From NCBI GenBank assembly GCA_900317325.1, contig ONGE01000002.1:248001-312000 (forward strand): a stretch of 64,000 nucleotides of DNA, read 5' to 3'. This DNA comes from an uncultured Prevotellaceae bacterium. GTDB lineage: Bacteria; Bacteroidota; Bacteroidia; Bacteroidales; Muribaculaceae. The notes under the pieces are model-generated. The model had not been told where the DNA came from. It ran no database searches and saw nothing but the letters and a program-made list of their open reading frames with translations. Position numbers and translations under genes: made by a program. Below, piece by piece: positions 32,477 through 38,967 of the stretch (its first letter is position 1; each line of letters starts with the position of its first letter).

Positions 32477-33172
32477 ATGAAAAAGATTCTCGTCACTCTA
32501 GCCACGGCTCTTGCCATCTCCCTTGCCGCCCATGCCCAGGAACTGCCCCAGTTCACCGCTTCCAATTTCGAGGGCTGGCAATACAACAATCCCGGTATCT
32601 CCCTCACGACGACCGATATCGCCAGGGGCAACATCGTGCTCTATGTCACCCGTCAGGGCCTTGCGCTGCAGCTCACCTCGCCGCTCTTCAGCTGCCAGAG
32701 CCTCGACAGCATCGAGGCCAGCCTCATCTGGTTCACCCAATACTACTACGACAGTTCGTTCGACCTCAACAAGACCGCCTTGACCATGGCAATCGACGAC
32801 GAGACGGGGGTTGCGCTCGACTCGGTGACCTATCTGCCCGAAGCAGCGGGCAGCACACACTATCCTGTCATCAGGCTAGCCGTCCCACAGGGACTGAACA
32901 CCGCGAGGGTGCGCTTCGTTTCCTGGAAAGCCGATGTAGTGAGTTGCGGAGCCATCAAGCGGGCCCTGCTCACGGGCATCGCCGCAACGCCACACGACGA
33001 CCCGCTGCCCGGCGACATCGACAGCAACGGTGTGGTCAACATCAGTGATGCCACCATGCTCATCCAAGCCCTGATGCTCGAACAGCAGGTACCCAATGCC
33101 GACTTCGACGGCAACGGAATAATCAACATCACCGACGCCACCCTCCTCATTGATTACGTACTCAGGCACTGA
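32477..33172 (+). CDS. Secreted protein with C-terminal dockerin-like module
   Basis: A 231-residue protein. The ATG at 32477 is chosen because it begins the signal peptide MKKILVTLATALAISLAAHA and follows the promoter. Residues 22-165 are a beta-sandwich-like domain (FTASNFEGWQYNNPGISL, ARVRFVSWKADVVSCGAIKR), similar in style to carbohydrate-binding or DUF4465-like folds, but not firmly assigned. Residues 172-231 carry two dockerin-like repeats, GDIDSNGVVNISDATMLI and ADFDGNGIINITDATLLI, ending LRH. Both loops keep the Asp/Asn calcium-ligand pattern. Divergent from glnA through the repeat-borne promoter region. Confidence 0.82.
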   Translation: MKKILVTLATALAISLAAHAQELPQFTASNFEGWQYNNPGISLTTTDIARGNIVLYVTRQGLALQLTSPLFSCQSLDSIEASLIWFTQYYYDSSFDLNKTALTMAIDDETGVALDSVTYLPEAAGSTHYPVIRLAVPQGLNTARVRFVSWKADVVSCGAIKRALLTGIAATPHDDPLPGDIDSNGVVNISDATMLIQALMLEQQVPNADFDGNGIINITDATLLIDYVLRH

Positions 33173-33228
33173 AAACTCTAAAAAAACAACAAATATTACG
33201 CCATGCGGTGCGCAGCGGTTGACTGAAC

Positions 33229-33326
33229 CATTTTTTCAAACAACAGGAACAACGATAAACAACAAAAATAACTCTATTATTCTGTTATTTAGGTTGTTAA
33301 CAATTTTTATGTTGTTTGAAAAATTC
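33229..33326. repeat. Inverted CAAACAAC-type repeat after the dockerin-tailed gene
   Basis: TTTTTTCAAACAAC (33231-33244) is inverted as GTTGTTTGAAAAA (33311-33325). The same word occurs at 34716-34797 and 19578-19598. It may terminate the convergent transcripts of 32477 and fucP. Confidence 0.5.
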
Positions 33327-33358
33327 TTAGCGCCTTTGCGCCTCAGCGTGGGGTAACA

Positions 33359-34705
33359 CTAGTGTGTGTTGTTTTCGTTCATGCCAGTGCGGGTGGAATA
33401 GCGGCCGTAGAGCAGCACCACAATAAAGCAGATGACAGGAACAATGAACGACAGGTTGACCGACGGCAGCATCGCCGTGTCGCCGCCATCGATGATCATG
33501 GCCTGCAGGGCAGGCAGGAGGCTGCCACCCAAAATCGCCATAATCAGTCCCGCCGAACCCAGCTCGGCATCCTCGCCCACGTCGGCCAGCGCAAGGCCGT
33601 AGATGGTGGGGAACATCAGACTCATGCATGCCGACACGCCCACCAGACAATAGATACCCGTACGCCCGCCGACAAAGATCACACCGCAAAGCAGTACCAT
33701 CGCCAGCAGGGCGAACAGCGAGAGCAGACGGCCCGGCTTGAAGTACTTCATCAGCCAGATGTTGACGAAACGCATCAGACAAAAGATCACCATCGCCACG
33801 ATGTTATAGCGCTGGGAGAGCACCTCGGCAGCCTGCTCGCTCATCCCCTCGGCCATAAACACGCGCGTGCCATACTGGATGATGAACGTCCAGCAAGTGA
33901 TCTGCGCACCCACATAGAAGAACTGAGCCACCACGCCGCCACGGTAAGTCCTGTTGGCCCACAGACGGCGCACAGCAGGCATCAGCGGTGCCCGATGCCC
34001 GCGCGTGGCTTGACGCACCGACGGGATGCGCACCAGCAGCAACACCACCAGCAACACAATCAGCACCACGCCCAGCAGGGCATAGGGCTGGATGAGGACA
34101 CTCAGGTCGCTCTGCTTCAACGCCTCGAACTGGGCATCGTCAAGCTGGGCACGACTGGCAGTGTCAAGCGGACTGAGGCGGGCCTGGATGAAATGCATCG
34201 CCACAAACATGCCCGCCAGCGACCCGATGGGGTTGAACGACTGGGCAAAGTTGAGGCGCCGCGTGGCGGTCTCACGGTCGCCCATGAGCAGGATGTAGGG
34301 GTTGGCGGTCGTTTCCAGGAACGACAGGCCGCAGGTGAGGATGAAATAGGCCACAAGGAAGGGCGCAAAACTGCCTATCGCCTTGGCAGGGATGAACAGG
34401 AGCACACCCAGGGCATACAGCGCCAATCCCGTCACAATGCCGCTCTTGAACGAGTGGCGGCGGATAAACAATGCCGCAGGCAAGGCCATGCAGAAGTAGC
34501 CCCCGTAAAAGGCCACCTGCACCAGCGTGCCGTCGGTCACGCTCATGCGGAAAATCTTGGAAAAGGCCTTCACCATCGGGTTGGTGATGTCGTTGGCAAA
34601 GCCCCACAAGGCAAAGCAGCAGGTCACTACAATGAAGGGCAGCACATAGCTCACGCCCTCACGCGTCACCAGCAGCCTGGATTTGTTTTCTTTATCGGTT
34701 GTCAT
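33359..34705 (-). CDS. fucP: MFS sugar:proton symporter, L-fucose permease (FucP) family
   Basis: A 448-residue inner-membrane protein with 12 predicted helices. The start YVLPFIVVTCCFALWGFAND is the FucP/GluP signature, followed by ITNPMVKAFSKIF and FLETTANPYILLMG. FucP imports L-fucose; relatives take up glucose or galactose. The neighbouring mutarotase and sugar kinase fusion support a deoxy-hexose substrate. It is last in a minus-strand series 37077-35917, 35809-35456, 35305-34808, 34705-33359 with gaps of about 100-150 bp, probably co-transcribed from the promoter at 37107. Confidence 0.88.
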   Translation of the reverse strand: MTTDKENKSRLLVTREGVSYVLPFIVVTCCFALWGFANDITNPMVKAFSKIFRMSVTDGTLVQVAFYGGYFCMALPAALFIRRHSFKSGIVTGLALYALGVLLFIPAKAIGSFAPFLVAYFILTCGLSFLETTANPYILLMGDRETATRRLNFAQSFNPIGSLAGMFVAMHFIQARLSPLDTASRAQLDDAQFEALKQSDLSVLIQPYALLGVVLIVLLVVLLLVRIPSVRQATRGHRAPLMPAVRRLWANRTYRGGVVAQFFYVGAQITCWTFIIQYGTRVFMAEGMSEQAAEVLSQRYNIVAMVIFCLMRFVNIWLMKYFKPGRLLSLFALLAMVLLCGVIFVGGRTGIYCLVGVSACMSLMFPTIYGLALADVGEDAELGSAGLIMAILGGSLLPALQAMIIDGGDTAMLPSVNLSFIVPVICFIVVLLYGRYSTRTGMNENNTH

Positions 34706-34715
34706 TTTGTTTCAA

Positions 34716-34797
34716 TTTTTTCAAACAACTTGGCTATTTTCAAACAACTTGAACAACGTTGAACAACATAAAAAAAGGGTTGTTCCGGTTGTTTGAT
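34716..34797. repeat. CAAACAAC repeat cluster upstream of fucP
   Basis: TTTTTCAAACAACTTG occurs twice in direct orientation (34716-34732 and 34737-34751), with GAACAACGTTGAACAAC after it and an inverted GGTTGTTCCGGTTGTTTGA at 34777-34795. It can fold into a long AT-rich hairpin between fucP and the hypothetical gene. Confidence 0.6.
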
Positions 34798-34807
34798 TAT
34801 TTTTCAA

Positions 34808-35305
34808 TCATTCTTTTATGGTATAAACATTAAAACGGCATGTATCCATCTCCGACTTTGATGACACCACAAAGAAAGATAAGAATACAGCTGGTGTATA
34901 GATTTTATCTCCCTTTATGATTATAGGTCCATGTTCGTTCCAAGGAAATGAGTGCTTCCATCCATTCGTTTTATTGATAACTACATGATCTTTATTATCA
35001 AAAAGCCAATTAAAAAATCTAGTTTTCTTATATTCTAAGACATAATTGTCGGTTAAATCAATAAAATCAATAGGTGCCGTAGTTTCATGTACCCAAGTCT
35101 CTTTTGTACGAGGATAATGTACTGTTTTAGTAGTCGTCCTCATTCCTCCACTACTCTGCCAGAGAGAAAACAGGGTGTCTTGTATTTCCTTGTCCAGTTC
35201 TGTGAATCTTACGGTATTAGGGTCTTTTACAACCGAAGAACGAGAACACTTAAAGGCGATTACACCAATAATCAGAATACCAATCAAAAACAAAACCTTT
35301 TTCAT
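34808..35305 (-). CDS. Hypothetical membrane-anchored protein
   Basis: A 165-residue protein with an N-terminal hydrophobic segment MKKVLFLIGILIIGVIAFKC. The Cys at residue 20 is not in a canonical lipobox (AFKC), so it is either an anchor or a poor lipoprotein signal. The rest is mixed alpha/beta (FSLWQSSGGMRTTTKTV, NEHGPIIIKGDKIYTPAVF). No family is recognised. It is clearly AT-richer than the fucose-cassette genes on both sides, which suggests a later insertion into the cassette. Confidence 0.65.
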   Translation of the reverse strand: MKKVLFLIGILIIGVIAFKCSRSSVVKDPNTVRFTELDKEIQDTLFSLWQSSGGMRTTTKTVHYPRTKETWVHETTAPIDFIDLTDNYVLEYKKTRFFNWLFDNKDHVVINKTNGWKHSFPWNEHGPIIIKGDKIYTPAVFLSFFVVSSKSEMDTCRFNVYTIKE

Positions 35306-35455
35306 AAACTCATTTATTATTATGACCTCGATGATTAGAATGATGCCAAGCTAAAATAAATCAAGGATGATTTGCCCTGATCTTTTTACCAACAACCTGG
35401 ATTTGCTGTGATTATCAGTCTCTCTCATTCCTCACTAATCTCTAAACACTAATCA

Positions 35456-35809
35456 CTAATCTTCAAACTTCAAGTCCCCTTGAAGTTTGAATATCCGTTC
35501 CATCAGTTGCCACTTGGCAGTGGAGGGAGCAGCAGGATCACAGCCCTGGAATTGGGCGACATAGGCTTCCCACTCGGCTTGGCGGGGTAGCGTCGCCAGG
35601 CGGGCGTTGTCGGCCTCCCAGTCGAAGTCATCAACCGTGTCACAGATCATGAACAGGCGGTTGCCGAGGATATAAATCTGCATGTCCAGGATGCCGACAC
35701 TGCGGATACCCGCTTGGATTTCGGGCCACACATGGGCGTGGGCCTCGACGTATTTCTCTATCATTTCGCGGTCGTCCCGCAACTCAAGGGTTTGGCAATA
35801 GCGTTTCAT
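35456..35809 (-). CDS. L-rhamnose/L-fucose mutarotase family protein
   Basis: A 117-residue member of the RhaM-type (DUF718) dimeric ferredoxin-like fold that interconverts alpha and beta anomers of deoxy-hexoses. Visible motifs are RYCQTLELRDD, the His-containing VEAHAHVWPEI, and IYILGNRLFMICDTVDDFDW. RhaM relatives in Bacteroidetes often sit in fucose loci, and the adjacent fucP and kinase fusion favour L-fucose here. Upstream at 35815-35935 are pure low-complexity words (repeated TTCCTAA and AAGGACTTTA). Confidence 0.85.
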   Translation of the reverse strand: MKRYCQTLELRDDREMIEKYVEAHAHVWPEIQAGIRSVGILDMQIYILGNRLFMICDTVDDFDWEADNARLATLPRQAEWEAYVAQFQGCDPAAPSTAKWQLMERIFKLQGDLKFED

Positions 35810-35814
35810 ATTGT

Positions 35815-35935
35815 TGTTCAGGTTACAGGTTACACAGGTTAAAGGTTAAGGGACTTTAAGGACTTTAGGGACCTTAAGGACCTTAGTGGCTGATGCCCAT
35901 TCCTAATTCCTAATTCCTAATTCCTAATTTTCAAA
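35815..35935. repeat. Low-complexity tandem words between mutarotase and kinase genes
   Basis: GGTTACAGGTTACACAGGTT, then GGGACTTTAAGGACTTTAGG and AAGGACCTTA, then four tandem copies of TTCCTAA (35910-35936). They are noncoding; the last copies touch the stop region of the kinase gene. Confidence 0.7.
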
Positions 35936-37077
35936 GAGATGGCGCCGGCGGGGAAACAGCTGCGGTCGCGGCAGACCAGTGCCAGATAACCGCCACCGCC
36001 GGCACCGGGCATCTTCCATGCCAGCACACCAGGCAGGGCGCTGTAGCGGTCGATATAGTCCTGCACACCAGGCTGAATCATCGCGGGGAACATCGCGATC
36101 TGAGCTTCGAACGAGGCACGGTAGGCGGCCGCAAAGCCCTCCAAGTCCCTGCGCTGAATCGCGTTCCAGCAGTCGTCGGCAGCAGCGGCAAGTGCCTTGA
36201 CCTTAGTCGGGGTGATGTCCTTGCCCTCGACCACACTGCAGCCCGGACGGCGCGGAAACATCGGAATCATGCACAGGTGATCCTCCAGCCATCCGAGCAC
36301 ATCGGGATCGCAGGTGTATTCTATCTTCTCGGGCCAAAAATGACCATTGTAGTAATGTCTGGCCAGCCCCGGCACACAGATGCCGATGGCATCCTGGGCA
36401 CCGCTGATGATGCCGTCGCTGCGCTCTGGAGAATTCTCGAGGCAAAAGACCAGACGCGCCAGCATCTCGGGGTCCATGTCGGGCAGACGATAAGGCCACA
36501 CGCCCTTGATGATATTGCGCGTGCTGGTTGACAGGCCGCAGCGCTCACGCACCTCGAAGGTGGGCTCCAGCGAGATCGTCAGCGCCCAACCGGGAGCATG
36601 ACACGACACATAGGGCTGGTCGATCCACGTGCCCGCCAGGTCAAGGCGGGTGGGCAACTGACAAGAGGACTGCTTGAGCTCGGTGCTGGAACGGGCATCA
36701 AGGCCCTCGGCTGGAACGCGCTGCAGCACGATATACTCCATGCCACGCTCGCGGCACAGCCGGCGCTTCTCCTCGCGGTCACCGTCCTCGTTCACCACCA
36801 GGCAATCGGGGTGGACGATGTCGAGCGTGGGCAGGAAATCCAGCATGCCCTCGCCCTGGTTGATATAAGCCTCCTTGACATAGCGGATGGCCCGCACCAT
36901 GAACAGGCGCTCACGCTCGCTGTAGAGCGTCTTGTGGCCCTTGAGCCGCTCAATGGTCCTGTCGCTGCCGATGCCCACATACAGGTCGCCATACTGCGAC
37001 GCCTGCCTGAAGAACTCCACATGGCCCGAATGCAACAGGTCATAGCAGCCCGACACAAAAACTTTCTTATTGCTCAC
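35917..37077 (-). CDS. Fusion of cytidylyltransferase-like domain and GHMP sugar-kinase-like domain
   Basis: A 386-residue protein. Residues 1-140 are a nucleotidyltransferase of the cytidylyltransferase fold: GCYDLLHSGHVEFFRQA with the HSGH active-site motif, YVGIGSD, and VHPDCLVVNEDGD. Residues 143-386 are a GHMP-kinase-like fold: RLDLAGTWIDQP (first motif), ISGAQDAIGICVPGL (resembling the GWQDQ motif of fucokinases) and KMPGAGGGGYLALV (third motif). The classical Gly/Ser ATP loop is not evident. The arrangement mirrors bifunctional salvage enzymes (Fkp, HldE) that phosphorylate a sugar and then make a nucleotide sugar. Context with FucP and a mutarotase suggests L-fucose or a related sugar. 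The substrate and whether the kinase half is active are inference. Confidence 0.78.
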   Translation of the reverse strand: MSNKKVFVSGCYDLLHSGHVEFFRQASQYGDLYVGIGSDRTIERLKGHKTLYSERERLFMVRAIRYVKEAYINQGEGMLDFLPTLDIVHPDCLVVNEDGDREEKRRLCRERGMEYIVLQRVPAEGLDARSSTELKQSSCQLPTRLDLAGTWIDQPYVSCHAPGWALTISLEPTFEVRERCGLSTSTRNIIKGVWPYRLPDMDPEMLARLVFCLENSPERSDGIISGAQDAIGICVPGLARHYYNGHFWPEKIEYTCDPDVLGWLEDHLCMIPMFPRRPGCSVVEGKDITPTKVKALAAAADDCWNAIQRRDLEGFAAAYRASFEAQIAMFPAMIQPGVQDYIDRYSALPGVLAWKMPGAGGGGYLALVCRDRSCFPAGAISLKIRN

Positions 37078-37106
37078 TGTCGTAGGGAATGATTAAGTTT
37101 CAACGA

Positions 37107-37114
37107 CAAAGATA
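37107..37114 (-). promoter_or_regulatory. -7 box of the fucose-type cassette
   Basis: TATCTTTG on the minus strand, 30 bp before the start of the kinase fusion. It is the only good box for the series down to fucP. Confidence 0.55.
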
Positions 37115-37140
37115 CAATTTCCCGCGCATAAATGCATCAC

Positions 37141-37170
37141 GAAGGGGCGAAAAACAGCTTCCGCCCCCTC
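37141..37170 (-). terminator. Hairpin after trpB2
   Basis: GGGGCG (37144-37149) pairs with CGCCCC (37162-37167) and is flanked by further GA/TC pairs. It lies 32 bp past the trpB2 stop on the minus strand. There is no long T tract, so efficiency is uncertain. Confidence 0.5.
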
Positions 37171-37201
37171 TAGCCTCTTTGTTTAACTTTTTATATCGTG
37201 T

Positions 37202-38557
37202 TCACTGCGGTACGCATTGCAGCGTCTTCATGATGTCCTCATCGGTAACCCTGTAGTTCATCAGATCCCCGTTCAGGTATTGGTCATAGGCGCTCATGTC
37301 GATAAGGCCGTGACCCGAGAGATTGAACAGGATCACCTTAGGCTCACTCGTCTGCTTACATTTCTCGGCCTCACGGATTGCCGCAGCGATGGCATGGCTC
37401 GACTCGGGAGCCGGGATGATGCCCTCGGTGCGGGCAAAAAGCATTCCCGCGTCAAAGGACTCGAGCTGCGGGATATCGACGCCACGCATCAAGCCATCCT
37501 TGAGCAACTGGGAGATAATCATGCCCGCACCATGATAGCGCAAACCTCCGGCATGGATGTTGGCAGGCTTGAAACTGTGGCCCAAGGTGAACATCGGCAA
37601 CAGGGGAGTATAGCCGGCCTCGTCGCCGAAGTCATAACGGAACTCGCCGCGAGTGAGCTTCGGGCAGCTCTCGGGTTCGGCAGCGATGAACTCGGTCTGG
37701 CGGCCGTCTTTCAAGTTATGCCGCATGAAGGGGAAGGCGATACCGCCAAAATTGGACCCGCCGCCAAAGCAGGCAATCACCACGTCGGGATACTCCCCGG
37801 CCATGGCCATCTGCTTCTCGGCTTCCAGGCCGATGATCGTCTGATGCAAGCCCACATGATTGAGCACCGAACCCAGGGTGTACTTGCAATTGGGCGTCGT
37901 GGTGGCCAGCTCCACCGCCTCCGAGATGGCCGTGCCCAGCGAACCAGGGTGGTGGGGATCACGCGTGATGATGTCCTTTCCGGCACGGGTCGACATCGAT
38001 GGGGAGCCCGTCACAGCGGCCCCGAAGGTGCGCATAATCGATGAGCGGTAGGGCTTCTGCTGCATCGAAATCTTCACCTGATAGACAGCGGCTTCAAGGC
38101 CGAACACCCTCGCGGCATAGGCCAGGGCAGCACCCCATTGTCCAGCGCCGGTCTCGGTAGTGACATTGGTCGTTCCTTCCTGCTTGGCATAATAGCACTG
38201 GGCCAGCGCCGAATTGATCTTGTGGGAGCCCAGCGGATTCACCGACTCGTTCTTGAAATAGATGTGAGCAGGGGTCTGCAAGGCCTCCTCCAGAGAATAG
38301 GCGCGCACCAGCGGCGTGGAACGGTAGAATCGGTATTTGTCCAGCACCTCTTCGGGGATGGGGATGAAATCGTGTTCGGTATCGAGTTCCTGGACACAGC
38401 ATTCCCGAGGGAAAATATGAGCCAAATCGTCCACGCCAAGCGGCTGCTTGGTTGCAGGATGGATTGGCGGCATCGGTCTGTTGGGCATATCGGCCTGAAT
38501 GTTGTACCATGCCTTAGGCAACTCGTTCTCTTGAAGAATAAATCTTTTCTGTCTCAT
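37202..38557 (-). CDS. trpB: Tryptophan synthase beta chain-like protein (TrpB2 type)
   Basis: A 451-residue PLP enzyme of the TrpB2 group, longer than TrpB1 (about 395) because of N-terminal and internal insertions. PLP lysine is Lys113 in NPLGSHKINSA. ETGAGQWG is the substrate-carboxylate loop, GGGSNFGG is the PLP-phosphate loop, and LNHVGLHQTIIG and FNLSGHGLIDM are also conserved. It makes tryptophan from indole and serine, or salvages indole without a TrpA partner. No trpA is adjacent. It is preceded by a Trp leader peptide and attenuator (38587-38718), which gives independent support for a role in tryptophan supply. Confidence 0.92.
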   Translation of the reverse strand: MRQKRFILQENELPKAWYNIQADMPNRPMPPIHPATKQPLGVDDLAHIFPRECCVQELDTEHDFIPIPEEVLDKYRFYRSTPLVRAYSLEEALQTPAHIYFKNESVNPLGSHKINSALAQCYYAKQEGTTNVTTETGAGQWGAALAYAARVFGLEAAVYQVKISMQQKPYRSSIMRTFGAAVTGSPSMSTRAGKDIITRDPHHPGSLGTAISEAVELATTTPNCKYTLGSVLNHVGLHQTIIGLEAEKQMAMAGEYPDVVIACFGGGSNFGGIAFPFMRHNLKDGRQTEFIAAEPESCPKLTRGEFRYDFGDEAGYTPLLPMFTLGHSFKPANIHAGGLRYHGAGMIISQLLKDGLMRGVDIPQLESFDAGMLFARTEGIIPAPESSHAIAAAIREAEKCKQTSEPKVILFNLSGHGLIDMSAYDQYLNGDLMNYRVTDEDIMKTLQCVPQ

Positions 38558-38586
38558 TTTGGTTATGCATTTATATTATTAATGTT

Positions 38587-38616
38587 AAAAAGGTCTGTCG
38601 CAAGTGCAACAGACCT
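38587..38616 (-). terminator. Trp attenuator: terminator hairpin before trpB2
   Basis: On the minus strand AGGTCTGT (38616-38609) pairs with ACAGACCT (38598-38591), extended inward by GC pairs, then TTTTT to 38587. It lies between leader and gene, about 30 bp before the trpB2 ATG, so it must be bypassed for expression. A competing fold pairs GTCGC (38661-38657) with GCGAC (38601-38597) and GACC (38654-38651) with GGTC (38615-38612), which would disrupt it. Confidence 0.82.
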
Positions 38617-38661
38617 CTAATTCTATATTGTAATCTTAACGATTCCCAATGGTCAAGCGAC

Positions 38662-38718
38662 TCACGACTGTTTCAATCTTGAGCAACGCCACCACCAGAA
38701 TGCGGAAATCATAGCCAT
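38662..38718 (-). CDS. Trp leader peptide MAMISAFWWWRCSRLKQS
   Basis: An 18-codon ORF on the minus strand, ATG at 38718-38716 and TGA at 38664-38662, with three consecutive TGG codons (38697-38689). An inner ATG at 38712 could also start it. It lies about 30 nt downstream of a good -7 box and upstream of a terminator hairpin before trpB2. This is the classical layout of transcription attenuation, in which ribosome stalling at Trp codons under Trp shortage favours the antiterminator. The region just after the Trp codons (GCG and CTCA at 38689-38680) can pair with TGAGtCGC (38664-38657), giving the alternative 1:2 stem. Confidence 0.85.
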   Translation of the reverse strand: MAMISAFWWWRCSRLKQS

Positions 38719-38744
38719 TATCTCTAATATTTATTTTATTTCTG

Positions 38745-38775
38745 CAAATATATAACCATTTTCTCTTCCCGACAA
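38745..38775 (-). promoter_or_regulatory. Promoter of the trp leader and trpB2
   Basis: -33 TTG at 38775-38773 and -7 TATATTTG at 38752-38745 on the minus strand, 20 bp apart. It places the transcript start just before the leader-peptide ORF. Confidence 0.78.
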
Positions 38776-38888
38776 GAAAAAACGGGAAAAGTTGTCGCCA
38801 ACAGCCCCAGAACTACAAAAACCAGTCAAGAGACATCGCCCAGACAACAACCAAAACCAGAATTAAGATGATGTAATTGCAGATTTCA

Positions 38889-38920
38889 TTTGGATTTATG
38901 CCCGAAAAAGTTTAATTTTG
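38889..38920 (+). promoter_or_regulatory. Promoter of the HerA-like gene
   Basis: -33 TTTG at 38889-38892 and -7 TAATTTTG at 38913-38920, 20 bp apart; the chosen ATG is at 38968. Confidence 0.72.
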
Positions 38921-38967
38921 TGACCAAATAAGGGTTGAATACAATAATCAATAAATACAACAAGACT

